Part shown: piece after piece, positions 40,765 to 50,969 of the stretch
Numbering within the stretch: position 1 is the first letter of the stretch
Layout: each line of letters begins with the position of its first letter
Source: Acidithiobacillus thiooxidans ATCC 19377
GTDB taxonomy: Bacteria; Pseudomonadota; Gammaproteobacteria; Acidithiobacillales; Acidithiobacillaceae
NCBI RefSeq assembly: GCF_009662475.1
Contig: NZ_CP045571.1
Coordinates: forward strand, 1-64,000
Reading direction: 5' to 3'
DNA: 64,000 nucleotides
Program-made: the position numbers and the translations under genes
Notes under the pieces: generated by a model
What the model was told of the DNA's origin: nothing
What the model saw: only the letters and a program-made list of their open reading frames with translations
Database searches by the model: none

Positions 40765-41993
40765 GCAGCGGGAATTTTTTGGACAAGCTGCTGGATGGGG
40801 TGGCGGTGGAGTGGATCGAGGTGGGCGAGTTAATTTCACCCCAGCGCGGGAGAAGACTCGTCAAAAGCCAATTAGAAGAAGTCGGTAGTTATGCTGTCTA
40901 TCAGAACAGCATGAAGCCGCTCGGCTACTACCATAAAAGTAATGCTCAAGCCGGGGCAACCTTTGTGATTGTTGCCGGCGCGGCGGGCGAGATTGGTTTT
41001 AGCGATGTTGCTTTCTGGGCCGCAGATGATGTCTATTTCTTCCCAGAAGCAAATGCTGTTAATAACAAATATCTGTATCACTTTCTTCTAACGAAACAGC
41101 ATGAAATTTCATCTCAAGTACGCAGGACAAGTGTTCCTCGCCTATCAATAGCTGCGGTTGAAAAGCTAAAAATCCCCATCCCCTGCCCAGAAAACCCCAA
41201 AAAATCGTTGGAAATCCAAGCCGAAATCGTTCGCATTCTGGACACCTTCACCGAGCTGACCACCGAGCTGACCACCGAGCTGACCACCGAGCTGACCACC
41301 GAGCTGACCACCGAGCTTAATCTACGCAAAAAACAATACAACCACTACCGCGACCAATTGTTGAGTTTTGAAAACGGCGAAGTGGAGTGGAAGACGTTGG
41401 GAGAAGTGGCCTTAGATTTTGGTAGAGGCAAATCTAAACATCGTCCTAGAAATGATGAAAAATTGTATGGCGGTGATATACCTTTCATCCAGACCGGAGA
41501 TATTAGAAATGCGGCGCATGTCATTACACAATATAGCCAGACCTATAGCGAGCTTGGGCTAATACAAAGCAAATTGTGGCCTAAAGGGACATTGTGCGTA
41601 ACTATTGCTGCTAATATTGCTGAAACATCCATTTTAGGATTTGATGCATGTTTTCCTGATAGCGTCATCGGTTTTATAGCTAATCCTGAAAAGACCAGTT
41701 CAGGTTATGTTGAATACCTACTGTCTTCATTAAAAACAAAGCTAGAAGAAAAAGGCCAGGGCAGTGCCCAAAGCAATATAAATCTAGGCACATTTGAAAA
41801 TCTAAAATTACCTTTCCCCTCATTGGCCGAACAAGCCCGCATCGTCGCCATCCTCGACAAGTTCGACGCACTGACCACCTCCCTCACCGAAGGCCTACCC
41901 TGCGAAATCGAACTGCGCCAAAAGCAATACGATTATTACCGCGATCTGCTGCTCCGCTTTCCCAAGCCAACTCAAGCAGGAGAATGCCCATGA
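40761..41993 (+). CDS. hsdS: Type I restriction specificity subunit HsdS
   Basis: Sequence-recognition subunit of 410 residues with two target-recognition domains: about 1-160 (ending in KLKIPIPCPE) and about 210-365 (ending in NLKLPFPSLAEQARIV). Each is followed by a conserved helical spacer (KKQYNHYRDQLL and QKQYDYYRDLL). The central spacer has a repeated Thr-Glu-Leu-Thr run encoded by a 12-bp tandem repeat. Base composition in the second recognition domain is more AT-rich than the neighbours, as is common for hsdS exchanged by recombination. Confidence 0.95.
   Translation: MSSGNFLDKLLDGVAVEWIEVGELISPQRGRRLVKSQLEEVGSYAVYQNSMKPLGYYHKSNAQAGATFVIVAGAAGEIGFSDVAFWAADDVYFFPEANAVNNKYLYHFLLTKQHEISSQVRRTSVPRLSIAAVEKLKIPIPCPENPKKSLEIQAEIVRILDTFTELTTELTTELTTELTTELTTELNLRKKQYNHYRDQLLSFENGEVEWKTLGEVALDFGRGKSKHRPRNDEKLYGGDIPFIQTGDIRNAAHVITQYSQTYSELGLIQSKLWPKGTLCVTIAANIAETSILGFDACFPDSVIGFIANPEKTSSGYVEYLLSSLKTKLEEKGQGSAQSNINLGTFENLKLPFPSLAEQARIVAILDKFDALTTSLTEGLPCEIELRQKQYDYYRDLLLRFPKPTQAGECP
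41250..41318 (+). repeat. hsdS: 12-bp tandem repeat in the HsdS spacer
   Basis: ACCACCGAGCTG is repeated five times (41259-41318; the last copy ends in T), preceded by a partial 9-base unit (41250-41258). It encodes six TEL triplets separated by Thr. The repeat lies exactly between the two recognition domains. Unit-number change keeps the frame and alters the spacer by four residues, as in the EcoR124I/R124II pair. Confidence 0.9.
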
Positions 41994-42997
41994 ATCATGA
42001 AAACACGCAGATTCAAATCTATCAGTCCGACGATGGTCAGCTTGAGCTGAAGGTGGCCTTTGACCAAGACACCGTTTGGTTGTCGCAATCACAAATGGCT
42101 GATTTGTTCGGCACCAAGCGACCAGCCATTACCAAACATTTGAGCAATATTTATAAATCGGGTGAGTTGTCTGAAGATAGCACCTGTTCCATTTTGGAAC
42201 ATATGGCTGACCATGGCCAAAGCTACAAAACCAAACAGTACAATCTTGATGCCATTATTTCGGTGGGATATCGCGTTAACTCCAGTCGCGCCACTCAATT
42301 TCGTATCTGGGCCACTCGCACCCTCAAACAACATTTGGTGCAGGGGTACACCCTTAATCAACGCCGCTTGCAAGAGCGCGGCATCGAATTTGAGCAAGCG
42401 ATGGCGCTTTTATCCCAGACCCTCAGCAACCAGCAGTTGGTGAACGCTGAAGGCGCAGCGGTGCTTTCGGTGATCAGCGACTATGCCCGGAGCTGGAGTC
42501 TGTTGCAGGGCTATGATGAACAAAGTCTGGGGGAGCTGAACAGTAAACAGTCGGCCATGCTGGCGCTGAATCTGGACGAGGCGCTAAACGCCATCCATGA
42601 ATTAAAACAAGCACTGATCACCAAGGGTGAAGCCACGGAATTATTTGGTCAGTTGCGCGGCAATGGCCTCGAATCGGCTATTGCCACCATCGAGCAGGGT
42701 TATGGTGACGAACTTTTTTATCCGAATGTCGCAAGTCGCGCCGCGCACCTGCTGTATTTTGTGATTAAAAATCACCCGTTGGCTGATGGTAATAAGCGCA
42801 GCGGTTCATTTTTGTTTTTATGGTACTTGCGCCGCAATCAGCATTTATTGGCCAGGCCCGTGGAGCGATTGATTAACGACAACACGCTGGTCGCCTTGGC
42901 CTTGCTGGTCGCGGAAAGCGATCCAGCGCAAAAATCGCTGATGATTCGCCTGATCGAGCATTTTATTTTGCTGAAAGAGGACGGCAATGCCTTATAA
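41990..42997 (+). CDS. RhuM-Fic fusion protein
   Basis: A 335-residue protein combining an N-terminal RhuM-type DNA-binding-like domain (TVWLSQSQMADLFGTKRPAI; SYKTKQYNLDAIISVGYRVNS) with a C-terminal Fic/Doc domain. The Fic motif reads NHPLADGNKRSGSFLF near residue 260. Fic proteins usually transfer AMP or phosphate groups. The start at 41990 is preferred over 41984 because GGAG stands 7 bases upstream. It overlaps the hsdS stop and lies inside the restriction operon. Toxin, regulator or defence role is unproven. Confidence 0.85.
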   Translation: MNHENTQIQIYQSDDGQLELKVAFDQDTVWLSQSQMADLFGTKRPAITKHLSNIYKSGELSEDSTCSILEHMADHGQSYKTKQYNLDAIISVGYRVNSSRATQFRIWATRTLKQHLVQGYTLNQRRLQERGIEFEQAMALLSQTLSNQQLVNAEGAAVLSVISDYARSWSLLQGYDEQSLGELNSKQSAMLALNLDEALNAIHELKQALITKGEATELFGQLRGNGLESAIATIEQGYGDELFYPNVASRAAHLLYFVIKNHPLADGNKRSGSFLFLWYLRRNQHLLARPVERLINDNTLVALALLVAESDPAQKSLMIRLIEHFILLKEDGNAL

Positions 42998-43532
42998 ACC
43001 GCCCTTTACCATTACCAGCGAAATCCTGAATCTGGTAGCAGAGATCAGCCAGCAAGTAGGGCGGCTGGACGCCAGTGCGTTAAATGCCAATGGCCGTATG
43101 GGGCGCTTGTGGCAAACCTTAATTTTGTCTCGGTGGCACCCGCTGTTTTTGTCGTTACCCTTGGAAAGCGTGATTAAAGATCATCAACAGACGTATTACC
43201 AGGCACTTGAACAGGGTGACGAGCAAGCCGATAGTACGCCGTTTATTCGCTTCATGTTGTCGATAATTGCCCGGACGCTAACCCAAAACGCCTCTGTAAG
43301 CGCCCCTGCAAACGCCTCTGCAAATCCGGAGCGTGATGTACGTGGACTCAAAACCCCCGAAGCGATTCTGGTGTTACTGGCGTATAACCCGCAGCGGACA
43401 CGCCAGCAGCTCGCCGAACTGATGGGCAAAGACCTGCGCACCATTGGCCGGGCTTTAGCCAAATTGCAGCAGGCGGGAAAAATTAAACGCGTCGGTTCCG
43501 ATAAAACCGGCCATTGGGAGGTACAGCCGTGA
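42987..43532 (+). CDS. Internally deleted Fic-family remnant
   Basis: A 181-residue frame that begins like a Fic protein ([20 protein letters not shown]). After about 32 residues it jumps to the tail of the Fic motif ([16 protein letters not shown]). The C-terminal winged helix is intact ([21 protein letters not shown]). Intact relatives are roughly 350-380 residues, so most of the Fic core, including the HPFxDG half of the motif, is missing in frame. It is probably catalytically dead but may still bind DNA. It overlaps both neighbours. Confidence 0.75.
   Translation: MPYKPPFTITSEILNLVAEISQQVGRLDASALNANGRMGRLWQTLILSRWHPLFLSLPLESVIKDHQQTYYQALEQGDEQADSTPFIRFMLSIIARTLTQNASVSAPANASANPERDVRGLKTPEAILVLLAYNPQRTRQQLAELMGKDLRTIGRALAKLQQAGKIKRVGSDKTGHWEVQP
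43287..43322 (+). repeat. Three imperfect 12-bp repeats in the Fic remnant
   Basis: AACGCCTCTGTA, AGCGCCCCTGCA and AACGCCTCTGCA stand in tandem and encode the linker [12 protein letters not shown] between the residual Fic part and the winged helix. Similar low-complexity linkers occur at this position in Fic relatives. Confidence 0.6.
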
Positions 43533-46500
43533 CAGACTACAAAACTATTGCCGAATCCAACAACTTCATTGTTCTGGATCAATACAACCGGGACTGGAAG
43601 GTGGCCGATAGCTACCAGAGCGAAGGGGACCTGGAACGCGAACTGATTCAGGATTTGACGAATCAGGGCTATGAATACCTGCCCGGCCTGAATCATACCG
43701 AGGCAATGCTCGCCAACCTGCGTGTGCAGTTGCAGGCACTGAATAATCTGGAGTTTCTGGAAGGTGAATGGTTGCGTTTTGTGGAAACCTGGCTGGACAA
43801 ACCCAGCGACAGCATCGTGGACAAAACCCGCAAAATTCACGATGACTATATTCACGATTTTGTGTTTGATGATGGCCATATTCAGAATATTTACCTGCTG
43901 GATAAAAAGAATATCGCCCGCAACAAGGTACAGGTCATCAATCAGTTTGAGCAATCTGGCAGCCACGCCAACCGCTACGATGTGACCATTCTGGTCAACG
44001 GCCTGCCGTTGGTACAGGTAGAGCTGAAAAAGCGCGGAGTGGCCATCCGCGAGGCCTTTAATCAGGTGCATCGCTACAGCAAGGAGAGTTTTAACAGTGA
44101 ACATTCCCTGTTCAAGTATCTGCAACTCTTTGTGATTTCCAACGGTACGGACACCCGCTACTTTGCCAACACCACCCAGCGCAATAAAAACAGCTTCGAT
44201 TTCACCATGAACTGGGCAAAGGCGGATAACAGTCTGATCAAAGACCTGAAGGACTTTACGGCTACTTTCTTTCAGAAAAACACCCTGCTGCATGTGCTCC
44301 TGCATTATTCGGTATTTGATGTAAACAATACCCTGCTGGTGATGCGCCCTTACCAGATTGCCGCCACCGAACGCATCATGTGGAAAATCAACAGCGCGTA
44401 TCAGGCGAAAAACTGGCGCAGCACGGAAAGTGGCGGTTATGTATGGCATACCACCGGTTCCGGCAAAACCCTGACCAGTTTCAAGGCGGCGCGTCTGGCC
44501 ACCGGGCTGGACTTTATCGACAAGGTATTTTTTGTGGTGGACCGCAAGGATCTGGATTATCAGACCATGAAGGAATATCAGCGTTTTTCGCCCGATAGCG
44601 TCAATGGCTCGGATAGCACCGCCGGACTCAAACGCAATCTGGATAAAAATGATAACAAAATCATCGTCACCACCATCCAGAAGCTCAACCGGCTGATCAA
44701 AAGCGAAAATGACCTGCCGGTGTATAACCAGCAGGTGGTGTTTATTTTTGATGAATGCCATCGCAGCCAGTTTGGCGAAGCCCAGAAAAACCTGAAAAAA
44801 CGCTTCAGAAAGTTCTATCAGTTCGGTTTTACCGGCACCCCCATTTTTCCGCAAAACGCCCTGGGAGCCGATACCACGGCCAGCTATTTGGCCGCGAACT
44901 GCATGCCTATGTGATTACCGATGCTATCCGCGACGAAAAAGTGCTGAAGTTCAAGGTGGACTACAACGATGTCCGTCCCCAGTTCAAGGCGCTGGAAGCC
45001 GAGCAGGATGCGAAAAAACTCAGTGCCGCCGAAAATCGCCAGGCCTTGTTGCATCCCGACCGTATCCGCGAAATTACCCAGTACATTTTGAATAACTTCC
45101 GGCAAAAAACCCATCGTTTGCAGGCCGGTGGTAAAGGCTTTAATGCCATGCTGGCCGTCAGCAGCGTAGAAGCCGCCAAGTGGTATTATGAGTCCTTCAA
45201 AACCGTGCAAAAAGACCGCGAAAAACCCTTGAAGGTCGCCACCATTTTCTCCTTTGCAGCCAACGAAGAACAAGATGCCGTGGGCGATATTATTGATGAA
45301 AGCTTTGATGTTTCGGCCATGAACAGCAGTGCCAAGGAGTTTTTGGCGGCAGCAATTGCCGACTATAACGCACTGTTCAAAACCAGCTTCAGATTGGATA
45401 GCGACGGTTTTCAGAACTACTACCGCGATTTGGCCAAGCAAATGAAGGCCGGGGAAGTTGATCTGCTGATTGTGGTGGGCATGTTTCTGACCGGTTTTGA
45501 TGCGCCGACGCTCAACACCTTGTTTGTCGACAAAAACCTGCGTTATCACGGCTTGATTCAGGCTTACTCACGCACCAACCGCATTTATGATGCGACCAAA
45601 ACCTTTGGCAATATCATCACGTTCCGCAATCTCGAACAGGCGACTATCGACGCCATCACCCTGTTTGGGGACAAAAACACCAAAAATGTCGTGCTCGAAA
45701 AAAGCTTCAGGGAGTACATGGAAGGCTTTACCGATGTGGTCACTGGCGAAGCGCGGCGCGGCTTTGTGGATGTGGTGAAAGAACTGGAGCAGCGTTTTCC
45801 TGATCCTGCTGCCATTGAAAAAGAATCGGATAAAAAAGCCTTTGTGAAGTTGTTTGGCGAATTTTTGCGCGTGGAAAATGTGCTGCAAAACTTTGATGAA
45901 TTCGCCAGCCTGAAAGCTTTGCAAAATGTCGATATGGATGACCCCGCAGCCTTAGAAGCCTTCAAGGCCAAGTATTATGTGACGGATGAGGAGTTGCCTG
46001 CGTTGCAGGCTGTTCAAATCCCATCCGAACGCAAAACCCAGGACTACCGTTCTACCTACAATGATGTGCGCGATTGGTTGCGGCGGGAAAAATCCGCTTC
46101 GGAAAAAGCAGAGTCCAGCATCGATTGGGATGACGTGGTGTTTGAGGTAGATTTGCTCAAATCTCAGGAAATCAATCTGGATTACATTCTCGAGCTGATT
46201 TTTGAGAACAACAAAAAAATCAAAGACAAGGTGGCCCTGGTGGAAGATGTGCGCCGGGTGATCCGTGCCAGCCTCGGGAATCGTGCCAAAGAAACGCTCC
46301 TGGTGGATTTCATCAATCAAACCGATCTGGATCAGCTTGGTGACAAAACCAGCCTGATTGAGGCCTTTTTTACCTTTGCCCAGGGCGAACAGCGGCGCGA
46401 AGCCGATGCGCTTATCGCTGACGAAAACCTGAATGTCGAAGCCGCGCGCCGCTATATCAGCGTTTCCCTGAAACGGGAGTTTGCCAGCGATAATGGCACC

Positions 46501-46626
46501 GAGCTCAATGCCCTGCTCCCCAAAATGAGCCCACTGAATCCTCAGTACCTGAGTAAAAAGCAGAGTGTGTTCCAGAAAATCGCAGCCTTTGTCGAGAAGT
46601 TCAAAGGCGTGGGCGGACAGGTTTAA
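43529..46626 (+). pseudogene. hsdR: Type I restriction endonuclease subunit HsdR, frameshifted
   Basis: Motor and nuclease subunit. The first frame (43529-44914) has the N-terminal nuclease domain (VQVELKKRG), Walker A-like [27 protein letters not shown] and GFTGTPIF. The second frame continues from about 44881 with [19 protein letters not shown] and runs to 46626 with [17 protein letters not shown] and SRTNRIYD. One missing base near 44884 (the family expects TTAS followed by LFGREL) separates them. Together they give about 1030 residues, a normal HsdR. The GTG start follows GGGAGG. It is inactive unless the shift is a sequencing error or is bypassed. Confidence 0.88.
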
Positions 46627-46676
46627 CACTTTTTTGGATATTGCAAAAACCACCCCCGGGCGCGGATAATCAGCGG

Positions 46677-48551
46677 ATGCAAAACGAATTTGATGTCATT
46701 GTTGTCGGTGGAGGTCATGCCGGCACCGAGGCTGCCGCTGCCGCAGCCCGTTTGGGTGTGCGTACTCTGCTTCTGACCCAGAATCTCGATACCATTGGGC
46801 AGATGTCCTGTAATCCGGCCATTGGCGGTATTGGCAAAGGGCATCTGGTCAAGGAAATCGACGCCCTGGGGGGCATCATGGCCCTCGCCATTGATCAGGC
46901 GGGCATCCAGTTTCGGACCCTGAACGCCAGCAAAGGGCCAGCGGTGCGGGCGACCCGCGCCCAGGCCGACCGGAGTTTGTATAAACGCGCAGTGCGTCGT
47001 CTTCTCGAAAACATTACCAATTTGCAATTGTTTCAGGGCATGGCGGGCGACTTGTTAATGGAAAACGGGCATCTGGCCGGTGTGCGCACGGAAACCGGCC
47101 TGGAGCTGCGTGCGGGTCAGGTGATTTTGACTACCGGGACTTTTCTCGGCGGGCGCGTGCACATGGGTGACCAGAATTATGCGGCCGGACGGGCAGGCGA
47201 TCCGCCATCCAACGCCCTGTCCCTGCGCCTGCGGGAAATGGCTTTTCCGGTTGCCCGTCTGAAAACCGGCACGCCGCCCCGCATTGATGGACGCAGCATC
47301 GACTATAGCGTGCTCGAAGCCCAGCCCGGAGATGATCCACTCCCCGCATTTTCCTTCATGACCCGGCAGGTGGATATCCCCCAGCGCGCTTGCCATATCA
47401 CCCACACCAATGCGCGCACCCATGAAATCATTGCCGCCAACTTGCACCAGTCGGCCATGTATGGCGGGCACATTCAGTCCGTAGGGCCGCGCTACTGTCC
47501 TTCCATTGAGGACAAAGTGGTGCGCTTTGCCGAAAAAACCTCGCACCAGATATTTCTCGAACCTGAAGGACTGGATACGCACGAAGTCTATCCCAACGGC
47601 ATTTCCACCAGTTTGCCTTTTCCCGTGCAGGTGGATTTGGTGCGGAGCATGCGCGGTCTGGAAAATGCCGTTTTGCTGCGTCCGGGTTATGCCATTGAAT
47701 ACGATTTTCTCGATCCGCGTGATTTGCACGCCAGTCTGGAAAGCCAGCGCCTGCCCGGACTTTTTTGTGCCGGCCAGATCAACGGCACCACCGGCTATGA
47801 AGAAGCCGCCGCACAGGGCCTGCTGGCGGGCCTTAATGCCGCACGGCGGGCGCGGTCACAGTCTGCCTGGGTGCCGGGGCGTCATGAGGCGTATCTGGGC
47901 GTAATGGTGGACGATCTGGTCACCCGGGGGCTGGATGAACCCTATCGGATGTTTACCAGCCGGGCCGAATATCGCCTGCAATTGCGTGAAGATAATGCCG
48001 ATATTCGCCTGACCCCGCAGGGTCGCGAACTTGGGTTGGTGGATGATGCACGCTGGGCGGGCTTCAGCCGCAAACAGGATGATCTGGAAGCCGAGCGCGG
48101 GCGTTTCCAGAGTGTGCGCATTCGCCCCGAAGATGCAGCAGCGCAGCGGGTTGCCGCGCATGTGGGTCAGGCCCTGAACCGGGACGTAACCGCGCTGGAA
48201 TTGTTGCGCCGTCCGGATTGGGATTACGCCAGCCTGACGACGGCTCTGGACATCCCGGTTTGTGCGGACCCACGTGTCAGCGAACAGTTGGAGATTGAGT
48301 GCAAATATTCGGGTTACATTGCCAGGCAGCAGGACGAAATTGAGCGGGCCGTCCGCTGGGAGGGCATGGCCATTCCTGAGGACATGGATTATGCCTCGGT
48401 GCGCGGGTTGTCCACGGAAGTCAGGCAACGCCTGAGTCGCCAGCGTCCGCAAACCATTGGTCTGGCCAGCCGCATTCCGGGCGTCACTCCGGCAGCCGTG
48501 TCGCTGTTGTTGATTCACGTGAAACGCCGCAGCTTGCTGCAGGCAGGCTGA
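46677..48551 (+). CDS. mnmG: tRNA uridine-5-carboxymethylaminomethyl modification enzyme MnmG
   Basis: FAD enzyme that, with MnmE, modifies wobble uridine 34 of several tRNAs. The FAD motif [19 protein letters not shown] is at the N-terminus. Family blocks include [34 protein letters not shown] and [19 protein letters not shown]. The length from ATG 46677 is 624 residues, as expected; an upstream in-frame start at 46641 adds residues not found in the family. It restores the core chromosome 50 bases after the restriction island. Confidence 0.96.
   Translation: MQNEFDVIVVGGGHAGTEAAAAAARLGVRTLLLTQNLDTIGQMSCNPAIGGIGKGHLVKEIDALGGIMALAIDQAGIQFRTLNASKGPAVRATRAQADRSLYKRAVRRLLENITNLQLFQGMAGDLLMENGHLAGVRTETGLELRAGQVILTTGTFLGGRVHMGDQNYAAGRAGDPPSNALSLRLREMAFPVARLKTGTPPRIDGRSIDYSVLEAQPGDDPLPAFSFMTRQVDIPQRACHITHTNARTHEIIAANLHQSAMYGGHIQSVGPRYCPSIEDKVVRFAEKTSHQIFLEPEGLDTHEVYPNGISTSLPFPVQVDLVRSMRGLENAVLLRPGYAIEYDFLDPRDLHASLESQRLPGLFCAGQINGTTGYEEAAAQGLLAGLNAARRARSQSAWVPGRHEAYLGVMVDDLVTRGLDEPYRMFTSRAEYRLQLREDNADIRLTPQGRELGLVDDARWAGFSRKQDDLEAERGRFQSVRIRPEDAAAQRVAAHVGQALNRDVTALELLRRPDWDYASLTTALDIPVCADPRVSEQLEIECKYSGYIARQQDEIERAVRWEGMAIPEDMDYASVRGLSTEVRQRLSRQRPQTIGLASRIPGVTPAAVSLLLIHVKRRSLLQAG
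48511..48526. promoter_or_regulatory. parS-like site (14 of 16)
   Basis: TGATTCACGTGAAACG differs from perfect parS at positions 3 and 16. It lies at the 3' end of mnmG, under 1 kb before parA. In many bacteria parS sites cluster near parAB, which supports it. Confidence 0.5.
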
Positions 48552-49213
48552 TGCCGTCCGCTTCTGCCCTGCCAGAACCACTGGCCGAGGCTCTGGACGC
48601 CGGTCTTGCGCTCATGCAACTGGATTCAGTTCATCCCGATCAGCGCCAGTTGCTGATTCAGTATGTGTTACTCCTTCAGCGCTGGAACAGTACCCACAAT
48701 CTGACCGCCGTGCGCGACCCGCTCGAAATGATCTCCCGTCATCTGCTGGACAGTCTTGCCGTGCTGCCTTTTCTGGATGCCGGGCGGGTGGCAGATATTG
48801 GCAGTGGTGCGGGTTTGCCGGGAATCCCCTTGGCCATTTGCCGATCCACTCAGGCCTTTACGCTGGTGGAGCCCGCCAGCAAGCGCGTGGCTTTTTTGCG
48901 CAGTGTGCTGGCCGAGCTCGGCCTGAGCCATGTGCAGGTGGTCCCCACGACCAGCGAAAAATACGAGCCTGAAAAGTTGCCAGACATCCTCATCAGCCGC
49001 GCTACCGCCCCTCTCGCGCGCCTGGATGCAATGACCATCCATCTGCAGGGTCCGCAGAGCAGGGTGCTGGCTATGAAGGGGCCCGGTGTCGAAGAAGAGC
49101 TGGCCGATTGGCCCCGCGCGGCTGCGCTGGAGCTGCGTTGTCACGACTTGCAGGTACCGGGTTCACCCCTGCGCAAGCTCTTGATTTGGACGAATCCGCT
49201 GCAGATGCCCTAG
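48551..49213 (+). CDS. rsmG: 16S rRNA m7G527 methyltransferase RsmG
   Basis: SAM-dependent methyltransferase for G527 of 16S rRNA. The motif VADIGSGAGLPGIPLAI binds SAM, and the family region KWNSTHNLTAVRDP has the variant RWNSTHNLTAVRDP. SRATAPLARL is also present. The length of 220 residues is typical. The ATG shares one base with the mnmG stop. The order mnmG-rsmG-parA-parB-atp is a well-known origin-proximal cluster. Confidence 0.95.
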   Translation: MPSASALPEPLAEALDAGLALMQLDSVHPDQRQLLIQYVLLLQRWNSTHNLTAVRDPLEMISRHLLDSLAVLPFLDAGRVADIGSGAGLPGIPLAICRSTQAFTLVEPASKRVAFLRSVLAELGLSHVQVVPTTSEKYEPEKLPDILISRATAPLARLDAMTIHLQGPQSRVLAMKGPGVEEELADWPRAAALELRCHDLQVPGSPLRKLLIWTNPLQMP

Positions 49214-49278
49214 CCCCCCGCGAGCTGACAGGGTATTCTTGCGCGATTGTAGACTTCATCGGGAAATCACCCCAAAAC

Positions 49279-50040
49279 ATGCGCATCGTTGCTGTTGCCA
49301 ATCAGAAAGGTGGCGTGGGAAAAACCACGACTGCCGTCAATCTGGCTGCCGGACTTGTCCAGACGGGCAAGCGGGTGCTGCTGGTTGATCTGGATCCGCA
49401 AGCCAATGCCAGCACCGGGTTGGGCCAGGTGGGTAATACGGCGAGCAGCATTTATCACGTATTGCTGGGGGAATTACCGCTCTGCGCGGTGCTGCATGCA
49501 GTATCCCCTGCCGGACTTTTTCTCGCACCCTCCAGCCCCGATCTGGCCGGGGCCGAAGTGGAAATCTACCCGCGCGCAGATCGTGAACAGCATCTGAAAA
49601 GAGCTTTGGCCGAGGCGTCGGGCTTTGATTATGTCCTCATTGATTGCCCGCCAGCCCTGAATATGCTGACCATCAATGCCCTGGTAGCGGCAAACCGTGT
49701 GCTGATTCCCATGCAATGCGAATATTATGCCCTGGAAGGCCTCACGCAGTTGCTGAATACCGTCCGGCGGGTGCGCGCCCAGCTGAACCCTCATCTGGAA
49801 GTGGATGGCCTGTTGCGGACTATGTTCGACAACCGCAACCGTCTTTCCTCGGAGGTCGGTCAGGAGTTGGAACGGCATTTTCCGGATAAGCTCTATCAAA
49901 CGGTTATCCCCCGCAATATTCGCCTTGCCGAAGCCCCCAGCTTTGGCCGCGCTGCTCTGGAATACGATCCTTCCTGCGCGGGTTCCCTGGCCTATCAGGG
50001 TTTGGCCAAAGAATTCCTGCAACGGGAGGGGCCAAAATGA
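49279..50040 (+). CDS. parA: Chromosome partitioning ATPase ParA (Soj)
   Basis: Walker-type ATPase that moves ParB-parS complexes. The deviant Walker A motif NQKGGVGKTTTAVNLAA lies at residues about 7-23; DLDPQANAST and LIDCPPALNMLTINAL follow. From ATG 49279 the protein is 253 residues, the chromosomal ParA size. A longer frame from 49108 overlaps rsmG and is rejected. The stop overlaps the parB start (ATGA). Confidence 0.95.
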   Translation: MRIVAVANQKGGVGKTTTAVNLAAGLVQTGKRVLLVDLDPQANASTGLGQVGNTASSIYHVLLGELPLCAVLHAVSPAGLFLAPSSPDLAGAEVEIYPRADREQHLKRALAEASGFDYVLIDCPPALNMLTINALVAANRVLIPMQCEYYALEGLTQLLNTVRRVRAQLNPHLEVDGLLRTMFDNRNRLSSEVGQELERHFPDKLYQTVIPRNIRLAEAPSFGRAALEYDPSCAGSLAYQGLAKEFLQREGPK

Positions 50041-50885
50041 AGCGAGTGGGTTTGGGTCGGGGTCTCGATGCACTGTTTGCCAATGAAGATTCGGGTACCG
50101 GATCCATGCGGGAAATCCCGGTCGATCTGCTCCAGCGTGGTCGTTACCAACCGCGCGGCGTGATTGCCGAGGAATCCCTGCAGGAATTGGCGGAGTCCAT
50201 ACGCCATCAGGGAGTGGTGCAACCCATCGTGGTGCGCGCCGTGGGCGGCGGTCGCTATGAAATCATTGCCGGCGAGCGCCGCTGGCGTGCCGCACAACTG
50301 GCGGGTTTGACCCAAATACCTGCGGTAGTCCGCGATTGTGGCGATGAGCAGGCCCTGGCCATCGGCATCATCGAAAATATACAACGTCAGGATCTGAATC
50401 CGCTGGAAGAAGCCCAGGCTCTGCAGCGCTTGCTGGATGAATTTGGCCTCAGCCACGAAGCGCTGGCCGGAACGCTGGGACGTTCGCGGGCGGCCATCAG
50501 TAACCAGCTCCGGCTCTTGCGCCTTTGTCCCGCGTTGCATCCGCACGTGGAAAGTGGTGCCCTCAGTGCCGGACATGCCCGCGCCCTGTTGACCCTCAGT
50601 GACGAGCGGCAACAGGTTCTGGCCGAAAAAGTGGTCCAGGAAAACCTGAGCGTCCGCGCCACCGAAAAGCTGGCTCAAAAAGACCTGAATCCGCCAGCAC
50701 CCCTGCCGGAACCGGACCCCAACACGGCCGCTCTCAAAGCACTGATTCAATCCAGTCTGGGACTTGGTGTGGATTTGCGCGCCCGTGGCCAGGGGGGGGA
50801 ACTGCGTATTCGCTGGGAAAGTCCGGAGCAGGAGGCCATGCTCCTGAAACGTCTGGGCGTATCGCTCAATGACGACGAAAGCTGA
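50037..50885 (+). CDS. parB: Chromosome partitioning protein ParB
   Basis: CTP-dependent parS-binding clamp. The N-terminal domain contains GERRWRAAQLAGL (the ParB/Srx CTPase fold with GERR). The helix-turn-helix region reads SHEALAGTLGRSRAAISNQL. The C-terminus is a dimerisation domain. The length of 282 residues is standard. Its likely targets are the perfect parS at 12702-12717 and the two near-matches in the window. Confidence 0.95.
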   Translation: MKRVGLGRGLDALFANEDSGTGSMREIPVDLLQRGRYQPRGVIAEESLQELAESIRHQGVVQPIVVRAVGGGRYEIIAGERRWRAAQLAGLTQIPAVVRDCGDEQALAIGIIENIQRQDLNPLEEAQALQRLLDEFGLSHEALAGTLGRSRAAISNQLRLLRLCPALHPHVESGALSAGHARALLTLSDERQQVLAEKVVQENLSVRATEKLAQKDLNPPAPLPEPDPNTAALKALIQSSLGLGVDLRARGQGGELRIRWESPEQEAMLLKRLGVSLNDDES

Positions 50886-50895
50886 TGGATCACTC

Positions 50896-50924
50896 TTGAC
50901 GCTGGGCATCTGCGTGTTTAGACT
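50896..50924 (+). promoter_or_regulatory. Sigma-70 promoter of the atp operon
   Basis: TTGACG (50896-50901), a 17-base spacer and TAGACT (50919-50924) stand in the 80-base gap between parB and atpI. This is the best -35/-10 pair in the region and would drive atpIBEFHAGDC. Confidence 0.65.
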
Positions 50925-50969
50925 CCGCCTGTATTTGAGTTTTGCCCATTGAAAGAGCAAGAAAAACAA

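Noticed and set aside
43196-44854. A 552-residue minus-strand frame across the Fic remnant and hsdR
   Set aside because: Antisense shadow; it crosses two sense genes and shows no protein family feature.
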